From Limnochorda sp. L945t (GTDB lineage: Bacteria > Bacillota > Limnochordia > Limnochordales > Geochordaceae): a stretch of 64,000 nucleotides of DNA. The translations under genes and the position numbers were made by a program. The notes beneath the pieces were generated by a model. It saw nothing but the letters and a program-made list of their open reading frames with translations, was not told the DNA's origin and did no database searches. This document shows, one piece after another, positions 25,570-34,848 of this stretch (position 1 is its first letter; each line of letters begins with the position of its first letter). The stretch lies in NCBI RefSeq assembly GCF_035593305.1, contig NZ_CP141615.1, positions 3,007,722-3,071,721 on the forward strand, written 5' to 3'.

Positions 25570-26772
25570 TTGGAACGCCCCCGGTACCGGCAAGACGTGC
25601 TGGACTCCGTCGGCCGCCGCGCGGCCACGCTGGTGGCCCTCAGCCGGTGGCTGCACGAGCATCCCGAGCTCGGCAACGAGGAGCACCGGGCAGCTGCGCG
25701 CCTCACGGAGCTCCTGGAGCGGGAGGGTTTCACCGTGGAGCGGGGGGTGGCCGGCCTGGCCACCGCCTTCCGGGCCGCTTTCCGGGGAGGGGCAGGGCCC
25801 ACCGTCGCCTTCCTCGCCGAATACGATGCGCTGCCCGAGCTCGGTCACGCCTGCGGGCACAACCTCATCGCCGCCTCGTGTGTGGGAGCAGCTCTCGTGC
25901 TGCGAGACCTGGGCCCGGCCCTCCCCGGGACGGTCGTGGTCATGGGCTGCCCTGCCGAGGAAACCTCGGGAGGGAAGATCCCGCTGCTCGAGGCCGGTGC
26001 GTTCGCCGGAGTGGACGTGGCCATGAGCGTCCACCCGGGCGGGCGCAACAGCATAGGGGGTTCGTCCCTGGCCTCCCACCCGGTCGAGCTCGAGTTCTTC
26101 GGCAAGGCCAGCCACGCGGCGGCCGCCCCCGACCAGGGGATCAACGCGCTCCAGGCCCTGGTCCTCGCCCTCCAGGCGATCTGGGCGCTGCGCTCCCAGC
26201 TGCGCGATGACGTCCGGCTGCCCGGCATCATCCTGGACGGGGGCAAGGCACCCAACGTCGTGCCCGACTACGCGAGGGCCAGGCTCAGCGTGCGGGCGGC
26301 GGACGCTGCCTACCTGGAGCAGGTGGTGGTGCCCCGGATCCGGGCCGCGGCCGAGGGGGCTGCGCTCGCTACCGGCGCCTCGGTCAGGGTACGTCACTAC
26401 GAGCCTCTTTACGAAGAGCTGTGGCAAAATGACGCCTTGAGCCAGGTCTTCCGGCGCCACCTGGAGTCCCTGGGCCGCTCCGTCCAGCAACTGGCACCCT
26501 GGGAGCGCGCCGGGAGCACCGACGTGGGCAACGTCAGCCACGCCATCCCCACCATCCACCCCACGATCGCGGTCGCTTCGCCCGGCGTGCCGGCCCATAC
26601 CCGGGAGTTTGCCGAAGCTTGTGGGACCGAGGCCGGGGAGCAGGGCATGCTGGACGCCGCGAGGGCCATGGCCCTGACCGCCCTGGAGTGGATGCACGAT
26701 GCGGAGCTCCGGGACCAGGTGAGGCTAGAGCACGAGCGGCGGCGGCAAAGTTCGGGAGGAACCCCGCGCTAG
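25570..26772 (+). CDS. M20-family amidohydrolase (AbgB-like)
   Basis: Zinc-dependent amidohydrolase/peptidase of 400 residues. The metal-site landmarks are LAEYDALPELGHACGHN (residues about 78-95), GCPAEETSGGK with the catalytic Glu pair, and a dimerisation domain starting near FFGKASHAAAAPDQG. This branch includes p-aminobenzoyl-glutamate hydrolase subunit B and amidohydrolases acting on N-acyl amino acids. TTG 25570 is the first usable start after the methylase stop. It precedes a peptide-type ABC binding protein and two permeases, so it probably hydrolyses the imported peptide or amide; this is inference from context. Confidence 0.88.
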   Translation: MERPRYRQDVLDSVGRRAATLVALSRWLHEHPELGNEEHRAAARLTELLEREGFTVERGVAGLATAFRAAFRGGAGPTVAFLAEYDALPELGHACGHNLIAASCVGAALVLRDLGPALPGTVVVMGCPAEETSGGKIPLLEAGAFAGVDVAMSVHPGGRNSIGGSSLASHPVELEFFGKASHAAAAPDQGINALQALVLALQAIWALRSQLRDDVRLPGIILDGGKAPNVVPDYARARLSVRAADAAYLEQVVVPRIRAAAEGAALATGASVRVRHYEPLYEELWQNDALSQVFRRHLESLGRSVQQLAPWERAGSTDVGNVSHAIPTIHPTIAVASPGVPAHTREFAEACGTEAGEQGMLDAARAMALTALEWMHDAELRDQVRLEHERRRQSSGGTPR

Positions 26773-26823
26773 CCGCCGAACGATTGCGGCCAAGCAACCC
26801 AGGGGGGCGAGGTGGCCGCAGCG

Positions 26824-28464
26824 ATGACGCTTCGTGACGCTTTGCGAAGGCTTTCACCGGCTCTTGTTCGCGCAGGGCTCCTCGTGACGGTCGTCTGTGC
26901 GGGTGCCTGGGGCGGCGTCGGGACGCTCCGAGGGGCGGCAGGAGCGGCAGCGGGGGCTCCCCGGTACGGCGGCACCTTCACCAAGTCGCTCAACTACGGG
27001 GATCCGGGAAGCCTCGACCCCATCGCCAAGCCCGAGGTGGCGGCCATGATGGTGACCATGAACCTCTTCGACCGGCTCGTGGCCGTCGACCCCGTGGCAA
27101 AGAAGGTCGTGCCGTCCCTGGCCGAACGGTGGGAGATCCGGGACGGCGGGCTCACGTACGTCTTCCACTTGCGCAAGAACGCCCGGTTTCACAACGGTCG
27201 GGAGATCACCGCCCGGGACGTCAAGTACTCCCTCGAGCGCCTGAGCGACCCGAAAAACGCCTCCCCCAGCGCCAATCTGCTCGTAGGGGTGGAGGGCCTG
27301 GAGGCGTTCCAGGAGGGGAAGGCGCCCGAGATTGCGGGCGTGCAGGCGCCGGATCCGTATACGCTGGTCGTCCGCCTGGAAAGACCCAAACCCACGTTGC
27401 TCATGGACCTGTCGGCTCCGGCCGCCGGCGTGGTGCCGCGGGAGGAGGTGGAGCGCCTGGGGCTCGACTTCGGCCAGCGCCCCGTGGGCAGCGGTCCCTT
27501 CCGGCTGGCGAGCTGGCGCAAGGATGACGAGATCGTGCTGGAGGCAGTGCGCGACTACTGGGCGGGACGGCCGTACGTGGACCGGGTCGTTTTCCGCATC
27601 ATGCGGGAGGAGGCGACCCGGGACGCGGAGTTCCAGGCCGGCAACCTGGATGCCATGACGCTCGGCGAGGCCCAGTATCGCCGATATTCCAACGACCCCG
27701 CCTGGAAGCCCTACCTCGTGGAGGTGCCGGAGCTCTTCACGCGAGCCATCTTCTTCAACCTGCGCCGGCCGCCCCTGGACCAGGTGAAGGTGCGCCAGGC
27801 GCTCAACTACGCCGTGGACAAGCGGGCCGTCGTCGAGAAGGTGCTCAGCAACAAAGCGTATCCGGCCCTCGGCCCCTTGCCGTCGTCGAGCTCCGCCTTC
27901 GATCCGAACCTGGAGGCCTACCCCTACGACCCCGAAAAGGCCCGGCAGCTGCTGCGGGAGGCGGGGTTCCCCCAGGGGTTCGAGCTCGAGGTGCTGGCTA
28001 CGGCGGCCGGGGCCCGGACGGTCGAAGCCGTGGCGGGCTTTCTGGCCGACGCCGGGGTGCGGGTGCGGATCGTGCGGCTGGAGAGCACGACCCTCTTCGA
28101 GCGGGTGCGCTCGGGCGACTTCCAGGCGGCCTTTTACTCCACGGGAGGGGAGTTCGATCCCGTCACGTTCTTGTACGCCCGTTTGCATACCGCCAACTTC
28201 GGCCGGGCCGGCAACGTCACGTACTACGACAACCCGGAGGTCGACCGGCTGCTTGCCGAGGGCATGAGCGTGACCGACGAGGCCCGGCGGATCGCCATCG
28301 CCCGCCAGGTGGAGGGCATCGTGACCCGGGAGGCGCCGTGGCTGTTCCTCAACTACAACAAGGCGGTGGTGCTCCATCAGCCGTGGGTGCACGGGCTGCA
28401 GCCGGTACCGACCGACATCGACTTCCAGGATCTCACGAAGGTATGGGTGGAGCCCCGGCGGTAG
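26824..28464 (+). CDS. peptide/nickel-type ABC transporter binding protein (SBP_bac_5)
   Basis: Family 5 extracytoplasmic binding protein, 546 residues. An N-terminal signal (about 1-40) has a Cys inside the hydrophobic core but no lipobox at the cleavage point, so it looks soluble rather than lipid-anchored. Characteristic segments are GSLDPI, LAERWEIRDGG, FHLRKNARFHNGR, PVGSGPFRLASW, VRQALNYAVDKRAVV and YPYDPEKARQLLREAGFP. ATG 26824 is preferred over GTG 26812 because GAGGTGG is about eight bases before it. It forms a set with the two permeases downstream. No ATPase gene accompanies it. The ligand is unknown. Confidence 0.93.
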   Translation: MTLRDALRRLSPALVRAGLLVTVVCAGAWGGVGTLRGAAGAAAGAPRYGGTFTKSLNYGDPGSLDPIAKPEVAAMMVTMNLFDRLVAVDPVAKKVVPSLAERWEIRDGGLTYVFHLRKNARFHNGREITARDVKYSLERLSDPKNASPSANLLVGVEGLEAFQEGKAPEIAGVQAPDPYTLVVRLERPKPTLLMDLSAPAAGVVPREEVERLGLDFGQRPVGSGPFRLASWRKDDEIVLEAVRDYWAGRPYVDRVVFRIMREEATRDAEFQAGNLDAMTLGEAQYRRYSNDPAWKPYLVEVPELFTRAIFFNLRRPPLDQVKVRQALNYAVDKRAVVEKVLSNKAYPALGPLPSSSSAFDPNLEAYPYDPEKARQLLREAGFPQGFELEVLATAAGARTVEAVAGFLADAGVRVRIVRLESTTLFERVRSGDFQAAFYSTGGEFDPVTFLYARLHTANFGRAGNVTYYDNPEVDRLLAEGMSVTDEARRIAIARQVEGIVTREAPWLFLNYNKAVVLHQPWVHGLQPVPTDIDFQDLTKVWVEPRR

Positions 28465-28483
28465 TGCCGGGTGCTGACAGGCG

Positions 28484-29428
28484 ATGGGTGGGCTCGGCCG
28501 GTACCTCGCACGGCGGCTCTTGCTCCTGGTGCCCGTGATCCTGGGTATCACGCTGGTCGTCTTCGTCCTGATGAACGTCGTACCGGGCGACCCGCTCTAC
28601 TCCCTCATCGACGAACGTTCGGCCGGGCTCGATCCGGCGGTGGCGGAGGCGATCCGCCGCCAGTGGGGGCTCGACCGGCCGCTGTACGTGCAGTATGTGC
28701 GGTTCCTGGCCAACGCCATCCAGGGCGATCTGGGCCGATCCTTCGTGAGCCGCCAGCGGGTCACCGAGGCGGTGGTGGAGCGGCTCGGGGCCACGTTGCG
28801 GTTGGGGCTCGCGGCGCTGGTGGTCGCCGTCGGCGTGGGGCTGCCCGCCGGGATCGTGGCGGCCACCCGGAGGGGCTCGGCCGTCGACGCGGCGAGCATG
28901 GTAGCGGCCATGGCCGGCGTCTCCATGCCGGTGTTCTGGCTCGGGCTCCTGCTCATGTACCTGCTGGCGGTCTCCCACCGGTGGTTGCCGCCGTCGGGGT
29001 ACGGCGGCGGAGCGCTGCGCTACCTGGTGCTGCCGGCCCTTACCCTGGGCCTGCCCGTGGCGGCGGTGGTGGCCCGCATCGCCCGATCCGCCATGCTCGA
29101 GGTGCTGCGCCGCGAGTACGTGGTCACGGCCAGGGCCAAGGGGTTGCCCGAGGGGGCGGTGCTGGTGCGCCACGGGCTCCGCAACGCCCTCATCCCCATC
29201 GTGACCATCGTAGGAGTCCAGGCCGGGGGGTTGCTCTCGGGCGCGGTGGTGACCGAGACGATCTTCAACTGGCCCGGCGTGGGAAGGCTCCTCATCGACG
29301 CGATCGGCAGACGGGACATGCCCGTCGTCCAGGGGGCGGTGATCTTCATCGCGGTCCTTTTCGCGCTGGTCAACCTGATCGTGGACGTCACCTATGCGTT
29401 CATCGATCCCAGGGTCCGCTACGAGTAG
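28484..29428 (+). CDS. DppB-type ABC permease
   Basis: First permease of the dipeptide/nickel class, 314 residues. The usual N-terminus YLARRLLLLVPVILGITLVV precedes NVVPGDPLYSL and a periplasmic loop with WGLDRPLYVQYVRFL. The coupling loop near the C-terminal half reads EYVVTARAKGLPEGAVLVRHGLRNALIP, and the end DVTYAFIDPRVRY is standard. It overlaps the start of the next permease by 35 bases. It moves solute delivered by the binding protein encoded 20 bases upstream. Confidence 0.93.
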   Translation: MGGLGRYLARRLLLLVPVILGITLVVFVLMNVVPGDPLYSLIDERSAGLDPAVAEAIRRQWGLDRPLYVQYVRFLANAIQGDLGRSFVSRQRVTEAVVERLGATLRLGLAALVVAVGVGLPAGIVAATRRGSAVDAASMVAAMAGVSMPVFWLGLLLMYLLAVSHRWLPPSGYGGGALRYLVLPALTLGLPVAAVVARIARSAMLEVLRREYVVTARAKGLPEGAVLVRHGLRNALIPIVTIVGVQAGGLLSGAVVTETIFNWPGVGRLLIDAIGRRDMPVVQGAVIFIAVLFALVNLIVDVTYAFIDPRVRYE

Positions 29429-30320
29429 CGGGGCAAGGCGGCGGGGCGTCCGTTCGCCCGCCGCCCGTGCTCCCGGCAGCCCTGACCGGCCCTCTGCGGC
29501 CTTCACAGGGGTTCTGCGCCAGCCGGGGCCGCTCTTGGGCGCGCTCGTGCTGGCGGCCGTAGCCGGCATGGCCGTACTGGCGCCGGTCCTGACCCCTTAC
29601 TCCCCCACCCGCAACGACCTGGTGCACTCTCTGGAGCCCCCGTCCGGCGCCCACCCGATGGGCACGGATCTCCTGGGGCGGGATGTGCTCACCCGCATCC
29701 TGTACGGGGCGCGCCTGTCCATCTCGCTCGGCCTCACGGTCCAGGCGGTGTCGGTGGCCTTGGGGACGGCCTTGGGGCTGCTGGCCGGCTACTACGGGCG
29801 ATGGGTCGACGACGTGGTGACGGCAGTGACGACCGTCGTGCAGGCCTTTCCGGGGCTGCTCTTCGCCATTGCCGTCATGGCGGTGCTCGGCCCCAGCGTC
29901 ACCAACGTCCTCGTGGCCCTCGCCCTGGTCGGCTGGCCGACCGTCAGCCGCCTGGTGCGCGGCGAGACCCTGGCGATCAAGGAGCAGCTCTACGTGGAGG
30001 GAGCCCGGGCCGCAGGCGCTCCCGACGTCCACATCTTGCTGCGCCACGTGCTGCCCAACTGCGCCGGGCCCATCATCGTCGTCGCCACCCTGGGGCTCGG
30101 CGGCACCATCCTGGCCGAGGCGACCCTCAGCTTCCTGGGGTTGGGGGTCCAGCCGCCTGCCCCGAGCTGGGGCTCCATGCTGGCGGATGCCCGGGACCGG
30201 ATCTGGGACGCCCCGTGGCTCATGCTCTACCCCGGCCTCGCCATCTTCGTCACCATTCTGGCCCTCAACCTGTTGGGAGACGGCTTGCGTGACGTGCTCG
30301 ACCCGCGGTTGCGGGAGTAG
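29394..30320 (+). CDS. DppC-type ABC permease
   Basis: Second permease of the pair, 308 residues, with a longer Arg/Ser/Pro-rich cytoplasmic N-terminus than usual (about 35 residues), then the first membrane helix. Family signs are HPMGTDLLGRDVLTRILYGAR, EQLYVEGARAAGAPDVHILLRHVLPN (ATPase coupling loop), EATLSFLGLGVQPPAPSWG and LLGDGLRDVLDPRL. It ends the transporter unit. The DppD/DppF ATPases are not encoded within this window, so the system must borrow ATPases from elsewhere. Confidence 0.93.
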   Translation: MRSSIPGSATSSGARRRGVRSPAARAPGSPDRPSAAFTGVLRQPGPLLGALVLAAVAGMAVLAPVLTPYSPTRNDLVHSLEPPSGAHPMGTDLLGRDVLTRILYGARLSISLGLTVQAVSVALGTALGLLAGYYGRWVDDVVTAVTTVVQAFPGLLFAIAVMAVLGPSVTNVLVALALVGWPTVSRLVRGETLAIKEQLYVEGARAAGAPDVHILLRHVLPNCAGPIIVVATLGLGGTILAEATLSFLGLGVQPPAPSWGSMLADARDRIWDAPWLMLYPGLAIFVTILALNLLGDGLRDVLDPRLRE

Positions 30321-30384
30321 GCCGCAGGCAGGGCGGATGGTGTCCGTAAAGGGATCGAGTACCACCTGTCGAACCCCGGTGCCA

Positions 30385-30404
30385 ACCTGCCACCGCCGGC
30401 AGGT
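30385..30404. other. short hairpin before the acyl-CoA ligase gene
   Basis: Perfect 7-bp inverted repeat ACCTGCC/GGCAGGT with a 6-base loop, 19 bases before the ligase ATG and just before its G-rich ribosome site. It could end the permease transcript or mask the ribosome site; the evidence is weak. Confidence 0.25.
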
Positions 30405-30422
30405 ACACGGGGGGTGGGTCTC

Positions 30423-32018
30423 ATGAAGCTGCCGCAAACGCCTCTGCGCTTCCTGGAGCGCACCGCTCGCCTGTACCGGGACAAGGTCGGCATCGTCTGC
30501 CGGGATCACCGGGAGACCTACGGAGCGTATCAGGGGAGGGTCTACCAGTTTGCCCGGGCGATGATGGAGCTCGGGGTCCGCAAAGGCGACCGGGTCGCCT
30601 ACCTGGGGATGAACTGCCACCGGCTCCTCGAGGCTTACTACGGCGTGCTCCCCATCGGGGCCATCCTGCTGCCCCTCAACATTCGCCTCAGCCCTTCTGA
30701 AATCGCGTTCATACTCAACGACGCGGCGCCGAAGGTGCTCGTCGTCGGTAAGGAACTGGTTGCCGTGGCGGAGGCCGTCCGTCACCAGGTGCCGGTCTCG
30801 TCGTACGTACTGGCCGACGAGGATGCACCGCTTCCGCCCGGGTGGCAGCGTTTCGACCCACTCCTGGCGCGCCAGTCTGCCGACCCGATCGAGGCGTGGG
30901 ACGTCGACGAGGACGACGTGGCGGAGATCTTCTACACGTCCGGCACGACGGGCCGCCCCAAAGGGGCCATGCTCACGCACAGGGCCCTCTACACCCACGC
31001 GCTCCAGGCCCTCGTCACGCTGCAGCTGACCGATGCCGACGTGCAGATCGTGGGGACGGTGCCTCTCTTCCACGTCAACGCGTGGGGTTCGCCGCACTTC
31101 CTGGTGGCCGTGGGGGCCACCCAGGTGGTGGTGCCGCGGTTCGACCCGGAGATCTTTGCCCGGGCCGTGCAAGAGCACCGGGCCACGGTGGCGCTGATGG
31201 TGCCCACCATGCTCAACGCACTGCTCAACTGGCCGGGCCGCAAGGCCTACGACCTGTCGAGCCTGCGCACCCTGGTGCTGGGCGGGGCGCCGGCCCCTTA
31301 TGCGCTCGTGGAGGCAGCGCGGCGTGAAATCGGTTGTAAGACCATGGTGGGCTACGGCCTCACCGAGACCACGCCGGTGCTGACCGTCGCCGTGTTGAAG
31401 GGCACTCTGGCCGACCGCCCGCAGGAGGAGAAGGACCGGCGGATGGCGATGACCGGGCTGCCCACCGTCGGCGTCGAGCTTCGCGTGGTGCGTGAGGACG
31501 GCACCGAAGTGCGCTCGGACGGGCAGGAGGTGGGGGAGATCGTGGTCCGGGGCGACAGCGTCATGAAAGGGTACTGGAACCGCCCCGAGGAGACGGAGGA
31601 GGCGTTCCGCGGGGGGTGGTTCCACACCGGGGACATGGCGGTGGTGGACGCGGAAGGGTACGTCCAGATCGTCGACCGCAAGAAAGACATCATCATCTCC
31701 GGCGGGGAAAACATCAGCAGCGTCGAGGTGGAAAACTGCATCTACAGCCACCCGGCGGTGCTCGAGTGCGCGGTCATCGCGGCCACCGACCCGCACTGGG
31801 GCGAGGTCCCCAAGGCGCTGGTCGTACCCAAGCCGGGGCAGACCGTCACGCCGGAGGAGCTCAGCGCCTACTGCCGCGACCGGATCGCCCACTTCAAGGT
31901 GCCCCGCCACTGGGTCATCCTCGACCGGGAACTCCCCAAGACCGGCACCGGCAAGGTCATGAAGGCAGAGCTGCGTAAGCTGTACGGCGGCGGCCAGGCC
32001 GCGGCCACGCCTGCTTGA
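30423..32018 (+). CDS. AMP-dependent acyl-CoA synthetase
   Basis: Adenylate-forming ligase (531 residues) that activates a carboxylic acid with ATP to an acyl-AMP and then to acyl-CoA, releasing PPi. Motifs: the P-loop IFYTSGTTGRPKGAML, VPLFHVNAWG, VGYGLTETTPV, GGWFHTGDMAV, the hinge IVDRKKDIIISGGENI, and the C-terminal catalytic Lys in KTGTGKVMK. The HVNAWG signature is typical of medium/long-chain or fatty-acid-type ligases. ATG 30423, preceded by GGGGGGTGGG, is the chosen start. It sits 100 bases after the Dpp-type permeases and 190 before the anion carrier. Its acid substrate is unknown. Confidence 0.92.
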   Translation: MKLPQTPLRFLERTARLYRDKVGIVCRDHRETYGAYQGRVYQFARAMMELGVRKGDRVAYLGMNCHRLLEAYYGVLPIGAILLPLNIRLSPSEIAFILNDAAPKVLVVGKELVAVAEAVRHQVPVSSYVLADEDAPLPPGWQRFDPLLARQSADPIEAWDVDEDDVAEIFYTSGTTGRPKGAMLTHRALYTHALQALVTLQLTDADVQIVGTVPLFHVNAWGSPHFLVAVGATQVVVPRFDPEIFARAVQEHRATVALMVPTMLNALLNWPGRKAYDLSSLRTLVLGGAPAPYALVEAARREIGCKTMVGYGLTETTPVLTVAVLKGTLADRPQEEKDRRMAMTGLPTVGVELRVVREDGTEVRSDGQEVGEIVVRGDSVMKGYWNRPEETEEAFRGGWFHTGDMAVVDAEGYVQIVDRKKDIIISGGENISSVEVENCIYSHPAVLECAVIAATDPHWGEVPKALVVPKPGQTVTPEELSAYCRDRIAHFKVPRHWVILDRELPKTGTGKVMKAELRKLYGGGQAAATPA

Positions 32019-32209
32019 CCGTTCGCAGGGAGCCGCGGCGAGGCACAGGGGCATCTGTCTCTGTCGGCGGTGGCCATGGGGTGGCCCCGAAATGGACTTT
32101 CGTCCCCGCCGTTCGTGAAGGAGCGCACAATCGCGACTTCGAATCCATCGCGACGTCGGGACACTGGATCCAGCTCGTACGCGAGCGGTGGAGGGAGAGG
32201 GGACGTCAT

Positions 32210-33664
32210 ATGGCGCTGTCCGGGGCCAAGACGGTCAAAGCTGTGGGATCGAGCCCTGGCCCGTCCGTGGCGGTGAGGGCGGCCATCCCGATAGCGGTCG
32301 CGGTCATCGTCTGGCTGCTTCCTCCCATCTGGGGGCTCCAGGCTGGGGCCATGCACATGATCGGCCTGTTCCTCGGCACGATCCTCGGCCTCATCCTCCA
32401 ACCCCTGCCGCAGGGAGCCGTGGTGATCCTCGGCGTGGCCCTCACGGCGATCACCGGCACCCTTTCGATCGGGGACTCGCTCAGCGGTTTTGCCAACACG
32501 ACGGTATGGCTCATCGTCTCGGCGTTCTTGTTCGCTCGCGGCTTCATCAAGACCGGCCTGGGCCGGCGCATCTCCTACATCATGATCCGGGCCTTCGGCA
32601 AGAGCACGCTCGGGCTCGCTTACGCGATCGCCGCCAGCGACCTGGTGATCGCTCCTGCCACTCCTTCCAACACGGCCCGGGCGGGCGGCATCCTCTTCCC
32701 CATCGTCCGCAGCCTGGCGGCGAGCTTCGGGTCCGAGCCGGGGCCGACCGCCCGGAAGGCGGGCGCCTTCTTGATGTTGACCGAGTACCAGGTCAACCTG
32801 GTCACGTCGGCCATGTTCCTGACGTCGGTGGCGCCGGCGCCGCTGGTGGCGGAGCTCGCCCGCAAGAACTTCGATGTCAACGTCACGTGGATCGGGTGGG
32901 CGGCTGCCGCCGTCGTGCCGGGCCTCGTGGCCCTGGCGCTGATCCCGTACCTGCTCTACCGGCTCTACCCGCCCGAGGTCAGCACGTCGCCCGATGCGCC
33001 CCGCATGGCGGCCCGGGAGCTCGAGTCGATGGGCCCGATGAGCCGGGGCGAGAAAGCCATGCTCGGCGTCTTTCTCCTGACCCTGGTGCTGTGGGCCACC
33101 GGCCAGTGGAACCACCTGCACGAGACGGCCGTCGCGCTGGCCGGTGTCGCGTTGCTCATCGTTCTCGGGGTGGTCAACTGGAAAGACGTCCTCGGCGAGT
33201 CGGGCGGATGGGATGCCCTGATCTGGTTCGGCGGTCTGGTGGCCATGGCCAACGGGCTCAGCAAGTGGGGTGTCATCGGGGCGCTCGCCGACAACGTGAA
33301 ACTGGCCCTGGGCGACGCCGGGAGCTGGATGCTGGTCCTCTTCCTCGTGGTGCTCCTCTACGTCTACCTGCACTACTTCATCGCCAGCATGACGGCTCAC
33401 GTCACTGCCTTCTTCGTCCCTCTGGCCGCCGTGGCCATCGCGCTGGGCGCACCGGCGTACCTGGTCACCATCGCTCTCGGCGTCTTTTCGAGCCTCAACG
33501 CGTCCCTCACCCACTACGGCACCGGCCCGGCGCCCATCTACTTCGGGGCGGGCTACGTCGATCAGACCACCTGGTGGAAGTTCGGCTTCCTGCTCTCGGT
33601 GGTCAACCTCATCGTGTGGGTGGGGCTCGGCGGGCTGTGGTGGAAAGTGCTGGGGCTCTGGTGA
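32210..33664 (+). CDS. DASS-family dicarboxylate transporter (2-oxoglutarate/malate carrier type)
   Basis: Anion:anion or anion:cation carrier of the SLC13/DASS group, 484 residues with about 12-14 membrane segments. The substrate motif SNT is present in IAPATPSNTARAGG, and the C-terminal half ends with SLTHYGTGPAPIYFGAGYV, the counterpart motif of plastid 2-oxoglutarate/malate and bacterial CitT/TtdT-type carriers. ATG 32210 has GAGGGAGAGGGG upstream. Its stop overlaps the GTG of the adjacent malate/tartrate-type dehydrogenase gene, so uptake and oxidation of a C4 acid are probably coupled. Confidence 0.93.
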   Translation: MALSGAKTVKAVGSSPGPSVAVRAAIPIAVAVIVWLLPPIWGLQAGAMHMIGLFLGTILGLILQPLPQGAVVILGVALTAITGTLSIGDSLSGFANTTVWLIVSAFLFARGFIKTGLGRRISYIMIRAFGKSTLGLAYAIAASDLVIAPATPSNTARAGGILFPIVRSLAASFGSEPGPTARKAGAFLMLTEYQVNLVTSAMFLTSVAPAPLVAELARKNFDVNVTWIGWAAAAVVPGLVALALIPYLLYRLYPPEVSTSPDAPRMAARELESMGPMSRGEKAMLGVFLLTLVLWATGQWNHLHETAVALAGVALLIVLGVVNWKDVLGESGGWDALIWFGGLVAMANGLSKWGVIGALADNVKLALGDAGSWMLVLFLVVLLYVYLHYFIASMTAHVTAFFVPLAAVAIALGAPAYLVTIALGVFSSLNASLTHYGTGPAPIYFGAGYVDQTTWWKFGFLLSVVNLIVWVGLGGLWWKVLGLW

Positions 33665-34788
33665 TTCCCGAAGGGAGCGAAGGAGCGGTGGCGTCGAGCC
33701 GCGGGCAGCAAGCACAGGTGCATCGCATCGCGGTGATCCCGGGGGACGGCATCGGGCTCGAGGTGGTGCCGGCGGGCATGGAGGTGCTCGACGCGGCGGC
33801 GTCCGTGGACGGTACGTTTCAAATGCGCTACGAGACGTTCCCGTGGAGCTGCCGGTACTATCACGAGACGGGCCGCATGGCGCCTCCGGACTTCCTCGAA
33901 CAGCTGCGCGGCTACGACGCCATCTTCCTGGGAGCCGTGGGCGACCCGTCCGTGCCCGACCACGTCTCCCTGTGGGGGTTGCTGCTCCCGATACGGCGTA
34001 CGTTCCGGCAGTACGTCAACCTGCGCCCTGCCCGGCTCCTTCGTGGAGTGCCCACGCCGCTGGCGGGGCGCGGGCCTGCCGACATCGACTTCTGGGTGGT
34101 GCGCGAAAACAACGAGGGCGAGTACTCCAATATGGGGGGACGTCTGTACCCGGGCACTCCCGATGAAATCGTCATTCAAAACTCGGTCTTCACCCGCCGC
34201 GGCGTCGAACGGGTCATGCGCTACGCCTTCGAGCTGGCTCGCCGCCACCCCAAGCGGAGGCTCACGTCGGCCACCAAGTCCAACGGGATCAACCACACCA
34301 TGCCGTTTTGGGACGAGGTCTTCCGGGCACTGTCGAGCGAGTATCCCGACGTCGCGACCGACCAGTACCACATCGACGCCCTGGCAGCTCGCTTCGTGAC
34401 CCACCCCCAGCGCTTCGGCGTGGTGGTGGCCTCCAACCTGTTCGGCGACATCCTCACGGACCTGGGGGCGGCCATCGCGGGGAGCATCGGGATCGCACCA
34501 TCGGCCAACCTCAATCCCGAGCGTGTTTACCCGTCGATGTTCGAGCCCATTCACGGCTCCGCTCCCGACATTGCCGGACAGGGCATCGCCAACCCCATCG
34601 GCCAGATCTGGTCAGGGGCGATGATGCTGGAGCACCTCGGCCACCCCGGAGCGGCCCGGAGGATCATGGCCGCGGTCGAGCACACGCTGGGCGACCGCGG
34701 GGTCAAGACCCCAGACCTGGGCGGCAAGGCCACCACCCGGCAGGTGACGCAAACCATCATCGACGCGCTCCTCGAGGGCGAGCATTGA
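33661..34788 (+). CDS. tartrate/D-malate dehydrogenase-like enzyme (DmlA/TtuC type)
   Basis: Beta-decarboxylating hydroxyacid dehydrogenase of the isocitrate/isopropylmalate family, about 365-375 residues. Motifs: AVIPGDGIGLEVV, LGAVGDPSVPDHVSLWGLLL, NLRPARLL, VVRENNEGEYSNMGG, TSATKSNG (catalytic Lys), QYHIDALAARFV, SNLFGDILTDLGA and FEPIHGSAPDIAG. The VPDHVSLWG segment separates the tartrate/D-malate group from LeuB and isocitrate enzymes. GTG 33661 overlaps the carrier stop (GTGA). GTG 33688 with AGGGAG ten bases upstream is an alternative start. With the DASS carrier it would turn imported malate or tartrate into pyruvate or oxaloglycolate-type products. Confidence 0.9.
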   Translation: MIPEGSEGAVASSRGQQAQVHRIAVIPGDGIGLEVVPAGMEVLDAAASVDGTFQMRYETFPWSCRYYHETGRMAPPDFLEQLRGYDAIFLGAVGDPSVPDHVSLWGLLLPIRRTFRQYVNLRPARLLRGVPTPLAGRGPADIDFWVVRENNEGEYSNMGGRLYPGTPDEIVIQNSVFTRRGVERVMRYAFELARRHPKRRLTSATKSNGINHTMPFWDEVFRALSSEYPDVATDQYHIDALAARFVTHPQRFGVVVASNLFGDILTDLGAAIAGSIGIAPSANLNPERVYPSMFEPIHGSAPDIAGQGIANPIGQIWSGAMMLEHLGHPGAARRIMAAVEHTLGDRGVKTPDLGGKATTRQVTQTIIDALLEGEH

Positions 34789-34848
34789 AGAAGGCGGGGC
34801 CGGGGGCCTCTCGAGGGGCGCACGTGCGTCCACCTCGGAGGCTTTCGC

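Noticed and set aside
29400-32054. Long minus-strand open frame across the DppC and acyl-CoA ligase genes
   Set aside because: It spans two clear genes on the plus strand and has shadow-type composition.
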